Assembly: GCA_963999645.1 (NCBI GenBank) | Contig: CAXEUY010000009.1 | Coordinates: 1-64,000 of the forward strand | Direction of reading: 5' to 3' | DNA from: MedAcidi-G1 sp002294285 | Lineage (GTDB): Bacteria > Actinomycetota > Acidimicrobiia > Acidimicrobiales > MedAcidi-G1 | Length of the DNA stretch: 64,000 bases | Shown: positions 50,531 through 59,064 of the stretch, piece after piece | How positions within the stretch are numbered: position 1 is the stretch's first letter | How the letters are laid out: each line of letters begins with the position of its first letter | Notes under the pieces: model-generated | Database searches by the model: none | The model's input: the letters and a program-made list of their open reading frames with translations, nothing else | What the model was told of the DNA's origin: nothing | Position numbers and translations under genes: made by a program

Positions 50531-51312
50531 CTTTGCTTTTCCTTAGTATCTATCTGACGGCGCTCTTCAATTGCAGTCTGTACTCCCTGTTCAAATTCGA
50601 TGTGTTCCAGCCATGCAATCCTAAATCTATGCAAAATTAACCAAGTCATTACAAGCAATGAAATCAGAATTCCAAACATCAGAGTAAAAAGAGTCAGATC
50701 TTCAATTTTGAACTCAGACAATGTTGATTTTTGATGAAGAGTCCTATTTCCCCACCATTCTACAGACCTGTTGATTAAAGGAATATCTAAAACTGCAATT
50801 AACGCTACGACCGCGGCAGGACGGGCAGCGCGTTGTGGGCTTTCAAAGGCTCTACGCAACGCAAGGTATCCAAGAAACATAAGAAAAAGAATAAGAGTGC
50901 TCATGATTCTGACATCCCCCCACTCCCACCAGGTGTTCCAAACAGGTCTTCCCCAAATTGACCCAGTAGCAAGAACCAAAGCGCAAGTGAGAGTGCCGAC
51001 TTCTGCAGATGAATGAGCTAGAGAGTCCCACCAGAGTGTGCGTCGGATCAGATATCCGGCACTTGCTATTGCACAGATTACAAACGCAAGATATGTAACA
51101 GAAATCAAAGGCACATGTATATATAGAAGTCGAACTGCATCAAACTGTCCGAATTCTTCACCTGTCTCGGGATGGAATCTGATGTCCGGATCTGTCAGGA
51201 AAAAAGCTAAAACAACCAAAACAGCGAATCCTAATAGTGAGGACACTCCTAAAATTTTTGAACCTTTTGATGAAGTATTTTTTAAGTCAGGCATTTGAAC
51301 ATTTCCAGTCAT
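50527..51312 (-). CDS. ccmC: Haem exporter protein CcmC
   Basis: A 261-residue six-helix membrane protein that loads haem onto CcmE. The WWD-type haem-handling motif is WGRPVWNTWWEWGDVR (about 125-140). Conserved histidines lie in LLYIHVPLISV and LHQKSTL. The ATG at 51312 is chosen; the frame is open to a TTG five codons upstream, inside the end of ccmB. It overlaps ccmB by a few bases and ccmD by four. Confidence 0.93.
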   Translation of the reverse strand: MTGNVQMPDLKNTSSKGSKILGVSSLLGFAVLVVLAFFLTDPDIRFHPETGEEFGQFDAVRLLYIHVPLISVTYLAFVICAIASAGYLIRRTLWWDSLAHSSAEVGTLTCALVLATGSIWGRPVWNTWWEWGDVRIMSTLILFLMFLGYLALRRAFESPQRAARPAAVVALIAVLDIPLINRSVEWWGNRTLHQKSTLSEFKIEDLTLFTLMFGILISLLVMTWLILHRFRIAWLEHIEFEQGVQTAIEERRQIDTKEKQR

Positions 51313-51313
51313 T

Positions 51314-51988
51314 TTAGTTCTCAACAATAAGGTAATTCGCTGCTACCCCAACTCCTGTGAGGATAACTGTAAGCCCTGCCACAAAAGCAAACCAGTTCCA
51401 ACCATTTACAGCCGCTATGCCCAAGGCATCGTCAAAAGCTCTGGTCGCTCCTATAAGTAAAGGTAGAAGTAACGGTAAAAGAAGAATCGGCAGAAGAGTT
51501 TCACGAACTCCTAAACCTGAAGCCAAAAACCCAAAAATCGTTCCTAAAGCAGATACAGCTATGCATGCAAACAAACCAGTTGAAATAAGTAACCATAAAT
51601 CTTCAACTTCAGATCCATACAACAAGATTATGCCCACACCCAAAAAGACTTCAAGAACTAACAATTGTATTGCTATAGCACATGCCTTGCCCAAAAATAC
51701 TCCCGAAGGGTCTACACCAGAGAGATTTAAACCAACCAATGCTCCCTCATCACGTTCAATAGTCATCGATCTAGCGATAGCCATGAGCGCACAAAGTAAA
51801 ACAGAAATCCAGAAGAGTCCTGATGCAAAGTTTCTTAAAGACTTCTGATCAGCATCAAGTGCAATTCCAAATAAAACCAAAATTATTAAGGCAAATGGAG
51901 CCACTTGGTTCATGAGAACTCTTGAACGCATCTCGATCTTCAAATCTTTACGTGCGATCAGCCAAATGTCAGTCATGACTCTTCTCAA
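51314..51988 (-). CDS. ccmB: Haem exporter ABC permease CcmB
   Basis: A membrane protein of about 224 residues with six hydrophobic helices, the permease partner of CcmA. The N terminus IWLIARKDLKIEMRSR, then TIERDEGALVGLNLSGVDPS and FLGKACAIAIQLLVLE, follow the CcmB pattern. The start is ambiguous: a TTG at 51988 has GGAG six bases upstream, while an ATG at 51976 fits the family N terminus but has a crowded site. It begins directly after ccmA. Confidence 0.88.
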   Translation of the reverse strand: MRRVMTDIWLIARKDLKIEMRSRVLMNQVAPFALIILVLFGIALDADQKSLRNFASGLFWISVLLCALMAIARSMTIERDEGALVGLNLSGVDPSGVFLGKACAIAIQLLVLEVFLGVGIILLYGSEVEDLWLLISTGLFACIAVSALGTIFGFLASGLGVRETLLPILLLPLLLPLLIGATRAFDDALGIAAVNGWNWFAFVAGLTVILTGVGVAANYLIVEN

Positions 51989-52003
51989 TTTTTTCTCCAA
52001 CAA

Positions 52004-52654
52004 TCAAACATCTACTACTGAACCCCCAGAGAGATTTACAACTCTTGTTGAAAGGTTTAAAACACGATCTAAGTCATGAGAAGCAACAATTACTGTAGCC
52101 CCAGCCTTTACTGATTCTTTAATAAGTTCATCCACAATTTCCCTACCAGCCTGATCAAGTCCCGCATGCGGTTCATCCAAAAGCCACAAACTCGGCCTAC
52201 GAACTATAAAAACTGCTAAGGATGCTCTTCGTTTTTGTCCCACTGATAAAGATCTAACTTTTTGACTTTGAAGTTTGCTGTTTAAATCCATTCTTTTCAA
52301 AGCCCATGAAATACGGTTTTCAATTTCTGACTTTTCAACTCCTGCAATCTGAGTCCAAAAAACAATATTTTCTAGAACCGTCAGATCTCCATAAAGACCA
52401 GTGCCATGTGAAAGAAGTCCGGCTTTTTTCCTGATTTCAGTTCTTTCTGACCATAGATCATGCCCCATTACCGAACCGTTTCCCTCTTTTGGCTGTATGA
52501 GTCCTGCACACAGGTGGAGCAAGGTTGTTTTTCCGGCTCCATTAGGGCCTTTGACAAAAATTATTTCACCAGCTTCAACATGAAGATCAACCCCTGTTAA
52601 AGCTGGAAAACCTTCCAGAAGAGCCACTAAGCCATCAAGTTTTACAACAGACAC
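52004..52654 (-). CDS. ccmA: Haem exporter ATP-binding protein CcmA
   Basis: A 216-residue ABC ATPase that powers release of haem-loaded CcmE by CcmB/C. Walker A is VKGPNGAGKTTLLHLCAG, the signature LSVGQKRRASLAVF (S-V-G-Q variant) and Walker B LWLLDEPHAGLD, with H-loop VASHDLDRV. It starts the ccmABCDEFGH operon. The GTG start has TACCGT six bases upstream and no ribosome site, so the operon's transcript is probably leaderless. Confidence 0.93.
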   Translation of the reverse strand: MSVVKLDGLVALLEGFPALTGVDLHVEAGEIIFVKGPNGAGKTTLLHLCAGLIQPKEGNGSVMGHDLWSERTEIRKKAGLLSHGTGLYGDLTVLENIVFWTQIAGVEKSEIENRISWALKRMDLNSKLQSQKVRSLSVGQKRRASLAVFIVRRPSLWLLDEPHAGLDQAGREIVDELIKESVKAGATVIVASHDLDRVLNLSTRVVNLSGGSVVDV

Positions 52655-52660
52655 GAGCCC

Positions 52661-52666
52661 ACGGTA
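52661..52666 (-). promoter_or_regulatory. -10 box TACCGT for the leaderless ccm operon
   Basis: Minus-strand TACCGT, six bases before the GTG of ccmA. It faces another TANNNT box for the divergent lipoprotein gene 22 bases away. Confidence 0.45.
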
Positions 52667-52688
52667 GCGCCAGATCGACTCTGCCCCC

Positions 52689-52694
52689 TAACCT
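52689..52694 (+). promoter_or_regulatory. -10 box TAACCT for a leaderless lipoprotein gene
   Basis: TAACCT followed by exactly six bases and GTG at 52701; there is no Shine-Dalgarno. It is in the 46-base gap divergent from ccmA. Confidence 0.45.
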
Positions 52695-52700
52695 TGTCTT

Positions 52701-53282
52701 GTGTTTAAATTAATCTCTTTTCGAAAGAGAAAAAGCAATTTTTCAGCTTTGTTTTTGTCTGCAGTTTTTTTTGCCGTTGCCTGTTCGGAAACAACTGAAG
52801 AAGTTAGCCAAACCGCACAGGTCAACACTACAACCAGCGCTGTTGAAGTGAAGCCAACAGTAACTTCCAAATCTGTGCCTGACTGGATAGGAGAAGTCGT
52901 TAATGTGCACAATCTCTCGTCAAACGACTGCTTTAATCATTACTCCTGGACCAACACAGAGCGCTTAGTCGAGATCGACACAAAAGTTCCATGTGAAGGA
53001 CCGCACCAGCATGAAATTTTTCTCAGAGTCGAACACCCAGCTGGAGCTGGAGCGCCTTGGCCGGGAGATCAGGAGATGCAAACTTTTGCGACTTCGGTTT
53101 GCTACGAAGAATTTGAAAATTTTGTTGGAGAAATTTACGAATTATCTGAACTTGAATTAGGTTTTCTGACTCCAAACCGAACAAACTTTGAAGACCCCAA
53201 AGCTCGCTTCAGGGGAATTCACTGTTATGTATTTAAAAATGATGAGGAGCTTATAGGCACAGCTCGTGGTTCTAAGGAATAA
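52701..53282 (+). CDS. Septum-formation-domain-like lipoprotein
   Basis: A 193-residue lipoprotein. A basic start and hydrophobic segment lead to the lipobox FFAVAC (about 23-28), followed by a Thr/Val-rich linker. The folded part resembles the actinobacterial Septum_form domain: a DCFNHY motif, VPCEGPHQHEIF with paired Cys and His, and two later cysteines (SVCYEEF, IHCYVF) that probably form disulfides. The family name comes from weak links to cell division; the function is not established. The start is GTG. The next small membrane-protein gene follows after two bases. Confidence 0.65.
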   Translation: MFKLISFRKRKSNFSALFLSAVFFAVACSETTEEVSQTAQVNTTTSAVEVKPTVTSKSVPDWIGEVVNVHNLSSNDCFNHYSWTNTERLVEIDTKVPCEGPHQHEIFLRVEHPAGAGAPWPGDQEMQTFATSVCYEEFENFVGEIYELSELELGFLTPNRTNFEDPKARFRGIHCYVFKNDEELIGTARGSKE

Positions 53283-53284
53283 AA

Positions 53285-53551
53285 ATGAAAAACTCGGATG
53301 ATTTAAATTCACTTGAAATACGTCGCAAACAAGCCTCCATTATCGCCAATACAGGCAGGAAGATCGGGTACTCGATTTTTTTCCTTTCTCTCATAATCTT
53401 CGCTATAGGGCTTACTGTCGAATTCACTAATCTAGTTGCCACGACTTTAGTTGCTCTTTTGATAGCAGGATCTGTAGTTTTAGCGCCATCAATTTTGCTG
53501 CACTACGCAGTTAGAGGCGCAGAAAAAGATGAAAGAGAACAAAACCGATAG
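53285..53551 (+). CDS. Small two-helix membrane protein
   Basis: An 88-residue protein with a polar N terminus, two membrane helices (about 27-47 and 51-73) and a charged C-terminal tail (RGAEKDEREQNR). I recognise no family. It begins two bases after the lipoprotein gene, so the two are co-expressed and may act together at the membrane. Confidence 0.65.
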   Translation: MKNSDDLNSLEIRRKQASIIANTGRKIGYSIFFLSLIIFAIGLTVEFTNLVATTLVALLIAGSVVLAPSILLHYAVRGAEKDEREQNR

Positions 53552-53563
53552 TTCCAATTAAAA

Positions 53564-54061
53564 CTACGATTCCTCCAACTTGATAGGAGAAATATCGATC
53601 GGTTCAGAAGGAAGATCTCCCGAAACTATCGGAGTTATATGTTCTCTAAGCAAGGTAGGTAATACCGGTTCGTCTGACTCAAGAAGGTCACCTACATCCC
53701 ACCATTTCGCACCTAAAAAGGCAGCTGCTTCTAAGGCTTCTAAATGCTTAGGTTGGTATTCACCTCCTTCACACCATGCAACATGGATTTTTTCATAACT
53801 GTCGAAGAAATAACCACCAAAGGTGAATTGCACATGTTGAGTCCATATAACAGGTCCCATATCAATAGACTCAATGCCTGTTTCTTCATAAAGTTCACGA
53901 GCTGCAGCAACAGCACTATCTTCTCCTCTGCTGACACCTCCACCTGGGATTTCCCACCACGGATCTTTGAAAGGATCTATAGGATCTTCAGCATTAACGA
54001 GAAAAATTCTTTTTTGGCTATCAAGAAGAACAACCCGAGCTGCGTTACGTTTAAGAAACAA
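53564..54061 (-). CDS. Nudix hydrolase
   Basis: A 165-residue Nudix enzyme that hydrolyses a nucleoside diphosphate linked to another group. The complete Nudix box is present: GGGVSRGEDSAVAAARELYE then ETGI, giving G-x5-E-x7-REL-x-EE-x-G. The start MFLKRNAARVVLL is typical of the ADP-ribose/8-oxo-dGTP type, but the substrate cannot be assigned. The start is TTG. It follows fur on the same strand after 15 bases. Confidence 0.88.
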   Translation of the reverse strand: MFLKRNAARVVLLDSQKRIFLVNAEDPIDPFKDPWWEIPGGGVSRGEDSAVAAARELYEETGIESIDMGPVIWTQHVQFTFGGYFFDSYEKIHVAWCEGGEYQPKHLEALEAAAFLGAKWWDVGDLLESDEPVLPTLLREHITPIVSGDLPSEPIDISPIKLEES

Positions 54062-54076
54062 AATTACCTGCTATTT

Positions 54077-54532
54077 CTAGGAACACTTTTGACAACGGCC
54101 TTGTAAGTCCAACGTGTGACCTTCAACTAAAAATCCCTTTTTCGTTAATTCTGCTTCCAGTTCAAGGATCTCTTTTTCGAAATACTCAGGAACCTCAACG
54201 TCCTCAATGCTCCCACAAATCGAACATACGAAATGATGGTGGTGTCCAATTATTGAATCGTCTAGTTCAAAACGGTTATGGTCATTACCTGAGGCTAAAC
54301 GCTTCACAACACCAGCTTCTACGAGTTCCGTCGCATTTCGGTAAACAGAACTCTGTGCCAAATCGTTTTCCCCTTTGAAAGCCAAAACTTCATCAAGTGT
54401 CAAAGGTCTTCCCGCCTTTGCCAAAACTTCTACAATTGCTTTACGAGATTTGCTGTAACGCATACCAGCTGCTCTTAGTCTTCTAGACGCTAAAAGATGC
54501 AGCTCATCGCTCATTTTCGGTTCTAGTGCCAC
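54077..54532 (-). CDS. Fur-family metal-responsive regulator
   Basis: A 151-residue Fur/Zur-type repressor. An N-terminal winged helix (RYSKSRKAIVEVLAKAGRPL, then SSVYRNATELVEAGVVKRL) is followed by the metal-binding domain, with HHHHFVCSICGSIEDVEVP and a C-terminal CQKC. The two CxxC pairs form the structural zinc site. Whether iron or zinc is sensed cannot be decided from sequence. The GTG start is preceded by TAAACT six bases away, so the transcript is probably leaderless. It is divergent from a luciferase-like gene. Confidence 0.88.
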   Translation of the reverse strand: MALEPKMSDELHLLASRRLRAAGMRYSKSRKAIVEVLAKAGRPLTLDEVLAFKGENDLAQSSVYRNATELVEAGVVKRLASGNDHNRFELDDSIIGHHHHFVCSICGSIEDVEVPEYFEKEILELEAELTKKGFLVEGHTLDLQGRCQKCS

Positions 54533-54538
54533 ATCAAG

Positions 54539-54544
54539 AGTTTA
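54539..54544 (-). promoter_or_regulatory. -10 box TAAACT for the leaderless fur-family gene
   Basis: Minus-strand TAAACT, exactly six bases before the GTG start at 54532; there is no Shine-Dalgarno. Confidence 0.45.
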
Positions 54545-54600
54545 GGTCGACATTCTCAAGCTAAATTCAATAAAACTTCAAAAATTCTATTTCATTGCGC

Positions 54601-54606
54601 TACGGT
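54601..54606 (+). promoter_or_regulatory. -10 box TACGGT for a leaderless luciferase-like gene
   Basis: TACGGT followed by seven bases and ATG at 54614, in the 81-base divergent gap with the fur-family gene. No ribosome binding site is present. Confidence 0.4.
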
Positions 54607-54613
54607 CATACTT

Positions 54614-55651
54614 ATGAAGATTGACGGCGGCCTAGGAGCCGCATTCCCAACCTCGCTGGAAGGTGGATTCCAGCCAATTATTGACTCTGCAAAACAACTT
54701 GAAGCCAAAGGATATTCAGGTGCATGGACTGCAGAAACAAGTCACGACCCATTCTTTCCTCATATGATCGCCGCAGAACATACTGAAAGAATAGAACTAG
54801 GAACCTCAATTGCTGTAGCGTTTGCGCGCAACCCAATGATTCTCGCAAATATTGGTTATGACTTGCAGAACTACAGTAAGGGACGTTTCATCCTTGGACT
54901 TGGAACTCAAATAAAGCCACACATAACTAAAAGATTTTCTATGGAATGGTCAAAGCCCGCAGCTCGGATGCGAGAAATGGTTGCTGCAATTCGGGCAATC
55001 TGGGACTCTTGGCAGGATGGTTCAAAATTAGACTTCCGAGGCGACTTTTACACACATACGCTAATGTCACCTTTTTTCAATCCGGGACCTAGTAGCTACG
55101 GTCACCCTAAAATATTTATCTCCGCAGTTGGCCCTCTGATGTCGGAAGTTGCCGGAGAGGTGTGTGATGGAATCATCTGCCATGCTTTCAGCACTGAACG
55201 CTACTTAAAGGAAGTCACTATTCCGGCAGTGCAACGCGGTTTAGACAAAGCAGGGCGAAGCTTAGATTCTTTCGAAATTGTTGGACCTGGCTTTGTGGTA
55301 ACCGGAAAAGATGAAAAAACCATCGAAAATTCTGCGGCAGCTATTCGTCAACAGATAGCTTTCTACGGTTCCACACCTGCGTATCGTCCAGTTCTTGACC
55401 TTCATGGCTGGGGTGACGCTCAAGATGAACTTAACAGAATGTCAAAAGAAGGCGCATGGCAAGAAATGGGCACAATTATCGATGATGAAATGTTGCAAAC
55501 CTTCGCAGTTGTCGGAGAACCTGAAAAGATAGCTCCAGGTGTTATTGAAAGATACGGCGATGTTGTCGACAGAATGGCCTTTTACTCGCTTGGATCATCT
55601 AGTGATTCTTCCATGTGGGATCAAATAGCTGCAGACTTTTCAGCTGCATAA
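54614..55651 (+). CDS. LLM class F420-dependent oxidoreductase (TIGR03617-like)
   Basis: A 345-residue luciferase-like TIM-barrel oxidoreductase. Segments GYSGAWTAETSHDPFFPHMI (about 34-53), LGTSIAVAFARNPM, GRFILGLGTQIKPH and WDGSKLDFRGDFY-type sequence match actinobacterial F420-dependent members. The late RMAFYSLGSSSD is also typical. The deazaflavin cofactor is an inference from the family. It shares a divergent gap with a fur-family gene and precedes fumarase by 58 bases. Confidence 0.85.
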   Translation: MKIDGGLGAAFPTSLEGGFQPIIDSAKQLEAKGYSGAWTAETSHDPFFPHMIAAEHTERIELGTSIAVAFARNPMILANIGYDLQNYSKGRFILGLGTQIKPHITKRFSMEWSKPAARMREMVAAIRAIWDSWQDGSKLDFRGDFYTHTLMSPFFNPGPSSYGHPKIFISAVGPLMSEVAGEVCDGIICHAFSTERYLKEVTIPAVQRGLDKAGRSLDSFEIVGPGFVVTGKDEKTIENSAAAIRQQIAFYGSTPAYRPVLDLHGWGDAQDELNRMSKEGAWQEMGTIIDDEMLQTFAVVGEPEKIAPGVIERYGDVVDRMAFYSLGSSSDSSMWDQIAADFSAA

Positions 55652-55709
55652 GACAAATATCGCCTTTTAATCAACTGACTATTACCTCATGAAGAGGTAG
55701 TTTGGAGAT

Positions 55710-57368
55710 ATGGCAGAAGAACAACACCCAGAATTTGAATACACAGACCTTCTTCCTCTTTTAAGCGACCCTTATGAGACAACAGAATTCAAATATTTGG
55801 GAAATTCAGGAGTATCAACTTTAGAAGGACCTGATGGTAGAAATTTTCTTAAAGTTGAACGAGAAGCCATACGACTCCTAACCTCAACAGCCATGCGCGA
55901 CATAGCGCACTTATTCCGCTCTAGTCATCTATCACAACTGGCTGAAATACTAAAAGATCCAGAATCTTCAGAAAACGATCGTTTCGTAGCACTTGAGCTG
56001 CTTCATAACGCAAATATCTCCGCTGGAGGTGTACTGCCTTCTTGCCAAGATACTGGTACCGCTCTTATCGCTGCTAAAAAAGGACAGCAGGTTCTGACCG
56101 AGATAGATGACAAGAAAGCTATTTCCGAAGGTGTTTATGACACCTACACGACTTCAAACCTTAGATACTCTCAACTTGCTCCCTTAGACATGTTCACCGA
56201 GAGCAATACCGGAACAAATTTACCTGCACAGATAGAAATTGAAGCCGTTCCAGGTGACTCGTACAAATTTCTTTTTATGGCAAAGGGAGGCGGATCGGCT
56301 AACAAAAGTTTTCTCTTTCAAGAGACTCGAGCTTTATTAGAACCCGATCGCTTAATCGGTTTTCTTGATGAAAAATTGCGAACCTTGGGAACTGCAGCAT
56401 GCCCGCCGTACCACTTGGCGGTCGTGATTGGTGGAACTTCTGCAGAATTCAATCTGAAGGTGGCAAAATATGCCTCCGCCCGCTATTTGGATCATCTACC
56501 AACTGAGGGAAGCGAAAGCGGACATGGGTTTCGGGATCTTGAATGGGAGCAGAAAATTTTAGATTTGACACGAGAATTTGGCATAGGCGCTCAATTTGGT
56601 GGCAAATATTTCTGTCATGATGTAAGAGTTATTCGACTTCCCCGCCATGCAGCATCAAACCCTGTAGGTGTAGCCGTTTCATGTTCGGCTGACAGACAGG
56701 CTTTAGGCAAGATAACATCTGATGGCATTTTTTTAGAGCAACTTGAAGAAGATCCGGCACGTTTCCTGCCTGAAACACTTGAAGATGAACTCTCAGGCAA
56801 TGTCGTTCCAATCGATTTAAACAGACCTATGGAAGAAATAAGGTCCGAATTAAGCAAATACCCTGTTAAGACACGCTTGGCGTTGACCGGAACTTTAGTA
56901 GTGGCAAGAGACGTTGCCCATGCGGCTATCGCTAAGCGCATAGATTCTGGTGAGCCAATGCCTGAATACCTTGTAGATCATCCGGTCTACTATGCAGGTC
57001 CAGCGAAAACTCCTGAAGGCTACGCTTCAGGTTCATTTGGTCCAACTACTGCAGGCCGTATGGACACATACGTAGAAAAGTTCCAATCTAAAGGAGCGAG
57101 CCTAGTTATGCTTGCCAAAGGTAACCGTTCACAACAGGTTTCTGATTCTTGTTCTCTGCATGGTGGTTTCTATCTTGGCTCTATAGGTGGACCTGCTGCG
57201 CGCTTAACAACTGAATCAATTCGCAAAGTAGAGGTCATTGACTACCCAGAGCTGGGCATGGAAGCTGTATGGAAAATAGAAGTTGAAAATTTTCCCGCCT
57301 TTATTGTGATGGATGACAAGGGTGGTGATTTCTTTTCAGAAGTTTCAACACCGGTGAAACTCACCTAA
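55710..57368 (+). CDS. fumA: Fumarate hydratase, class I (iron-sulfur)
   Basis: A 552-residue class I fumarase converting fumarate and malate in the TCA cycle with a labile 4Fe-4S cluster. The three cluster cysteines are seen in VLPSCQDTGTA (about residue 112), AACPPYHLAVVIGG (about 231) and VAVSCSADRQALG (about 330), at positions close to those of E. coli FumA. A further conserved cysteine is in SDSCSLHGGFYLGSIGG. The N- and C-terminal domains are fused in one chain. The ATG follows GGAG. It ends in a four-base overlap with a convergent dehalogenase gene. Confidence 0.94.
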   Translation: MAEEQHPEFEYTDLLPLLSDPYETTEFKYLGNSGVSTLEGPDGRNFLKVEREAIRLLTSTAMRDIAHLFRSSHLSQLAEILKDPESSENDRFVALELLHNANISAGGVLPSCQDTGTALIAAKKGQQVLTEIDDKKAISEGVYDTYTTSNLRYSQLAPLDMFTESNTGTNLPAQIEIEAVPGDSYKFLFMAKGGGSANKSFLFQETRALLEPDRLIGFLDEKLRTLGTAACPPYHLAVVIGGTSAEFNLKVAKYASARYLDHLPTEGSESGHGFRDLEWEQKILDLTREFGIGAQFGGKYFCHDVRVIRLPRHAASNPVGVAVSCSADRQALGKITSDGIFLEQLEEDPARFLPETLEDELSGNVVPIDLNRPMEEIRSELSKYPVKTRLALTGTLVVARDVAHAAIAKRIDSGEPMPEYLVDHPVYYAGPAKTPEGYASGSFGPTTAGRMDTYVEKFQSKGASLVMLAKGNRSQQVSDSCSLHGGFYLGSIGGPAARLTTESIRKVEVIDYPELGMEAVWKIEVENFPAFIVMDDKGGDFFSEVSTPVKLT

Positions 57369-58240
57369 ATACTTGAATACCAAGAAGCCAATGCCTCCCC
57401 TATCTCTTCAGGTGAGTCTTCCTGAATAAAATGGTTTCCGGCTACGGTAACTTCTGTTTGGTTTTGCCATTTGCGACAAAACTCCCTTTGTTGGCCTCCT
57501 AATATGGCTCCAGGTTCTGCGTTTATAAATAACTTTGGAAATGATGACTCCGTCATAAATTTTGCGTAAGAGGAGACTATTTCTGTTACGTCTTCGGGAA
57601 AACCCTCGATTGGGATTTCTCGTGGCCAAGTAAGAGTAGGTCGTCGTGTTTCGCCGGGTTCTACAAAAGGACGCCTATATTCAGCCATCTCTTCTTCTTC
57701 TAAATCCCTTAGGATCGCTGATGGTAGAACTCCTTCAACAAATAGATTTTTTTCTAAAACCATCTCCTCTCCGGATTCAGAACGGAAACCTTGAAAAATT
57801 CCGCGGGCATTCTCTGGCCAGTCGTTCCAAGATTCAAAAGGTTTCACTATTGCCTCCATGTAACAAACGCCCTTTACAGAATCTGGGTTTTGCATAGACC
57901 AGTCAAAACCAAGAGCTGATCCCCAATCATGAATTACGAACGTTACGTCCGAGGTAACTCCAATTTGGTCCAGCAACTCAAAAAGATATTGTCGATGCTC
58001 TATATACCGGTAAGAACCAGCATCTGTATTGTCTAGTTTTTCTGAGTCCCCCTGACCGATCAAATCAGGCGCAATGCATCTTCCCATTTGGGATACAAAA
58101 GGGATGATGTTTCTCCATAAATAAGACGAAGTTGGATTGCCATGCAGGAAAACGATCGGATCACCCTCACCGATCTCCACATAGGACATTTTTTTACCGA
58201 AAATTTCTATACTCTTTTTTTTGATATCTTCAACTGCCAC
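57365..58240 (-). CDS. dhaA: Haloalkane dehalogenase
   Basis: A 291-residue alpha/beta hydrolase with every hallmark of subfamily II haloalkane dehalogenases, which replace a terminal halogen with hydroxyl. The nucleophile is Asp105 in VIHDWGSALGFDW. The halide is held by Asn35 (LHGNPTSSYLW) and Trp106. The catalytic acid is Glu129 (CYMEAIVKP) and the base His270 (AGNHFIQEDSP). These positions are nearly identical to DhaA. The start is GTG behind AGGAGG. It is free-standing, and its natural halogenated substrate in a marine setting is unknown. Confidence 0.92.
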   Translation of the reverse strand: MAVEDIKKKSIEIFGKKMSYVEIGEGDPIVFLHGNPTSSYLWRNIIPFVSQMGRCIAPDLIGQGDSEKLDNTDAGSYRYIEHRQYLFELLDQIGVTSDVTFVIHDWGSALGFDWSMQNPDSVKGVCYMEAIVKPFESWNDWPENARGIFQGFRSESGEEMVLEKNLFVEGVLPSAILRDLEEEEMAEYRRPFVEPGETRRPTLTWPREIPIEGFPEDVTEIVSSYAKFMTESSFPKLFINAEPGAILGGQQREFCRKWQNQTEVTVAGNHFIQEDSPEEIGEALASWYSSI

Positions 58241-58293
58241 AAATCCTCCTAAAACCTTTCAATAAGCTAGTGGAACAGTCAGGTCAAAAAAAA

Positions 58294-59064
58294 TCATTTC
58301 GGCAAGGGAACTACAATTGGTCCTTCTTTATCTTCAATGATTCTTACACGTGCACCATAGTGAAGGGAGACCAACGGCTCTGTTAGGACTTCTTCTGCGG
58401 ACCCTTCAGCAACAATCTTTCCTTCTACAAGCATCGCTAGATGCTCGCTGTATCTACCTGCAAGAGTTAGATCATGCATAGTCGACAGAACTGATAAGTT
58501 CCTGTCGAATCTCAACTGATTGATAAGTTCTAGCGTTTCTTGCTGGTGACCCATATCTAGAGCTGTTGTTGGTTCATCCAGTAACAACACTGGGCAATCC
58601 TGTGCTAATGCCCTTGCAACCACAACACGTTGTTTCTCACCTCCTGAGAGTGTCCCTACAAACCTGTCTACTAGGTGTAAAGCGTCTAAAGATTTCAGTG
58701 CTAATACTGCAGCGTTGATGTCTTGATCTCTTTCGGATTCGAAAAATCCCAAATGCGAGATTCTCCCCAACAAGACATAATCCATAACTCTCATCCCCAT
58801 TGGAATAATCGGTTTCTGTGAAACAACAGCAACAGACTTCGCTAATTGTCTGTGGTTTAGTTCCTCGATATTTTTGCCGACAATCTTTATGGTTCCCGAT
58901 GATTCAATAATTCCACCCGATGCTCTTATCAAAGTACTCTTACCCGCACCATTGGGGCCAACAATAGTTGTCCAACCTCCAACCTCTAATTCAAAGTCAA
59001 TTCCTTTCAACACTTCGTGGTTTCCAAGAACCACAGAAACATTCTTGCAATCAATCGCCTTCAT
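58294..59064 (-). CDS. btuD: Cobalamin-type ABC transporter ATP-binding protein
   Basis: A 256-residue ABC ATPase of the FecCDE/BtuD family. Walker A is VGPNGAGKSTLIRASGG, the signature LSGGEKQRVVVARAL, Walker B PVLLLDEPTTALD, and the H-loop STMHDLTLA. The ATG at 59064 overlaps the permease stop codon (ATGA); the frame is open four codons upstream to a TTG. It is the last gene of a three-gene importer behind a cobalamin riboswitch, so vitamin B12 or a corrinoid precursor is the likely cargo. Confidence 0.9.
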   Translation of the reverse strand: MKAIDCKNVSVVLGNHEVLKGIDFELEVGGWTTIVGPNGAGKSTLIRASGGIIESSGTIKIVGKNIEELNHRQLAKSVAVVSQKPIIPMGMRVMDYVLLGRISHLGFFESERDQDINAAVLALKSLDALHLVDRFVGTLSGGEKQRVVVARALAQDCPVLLLDEPTTALDMGHQQETLELINQLRFDRNLSVLSTMHDLTLAGRYSEHLAMLVEGKIVAEGSAEEVLTEPLVSLHYGARVRIIEDKEGPIVVPLPK

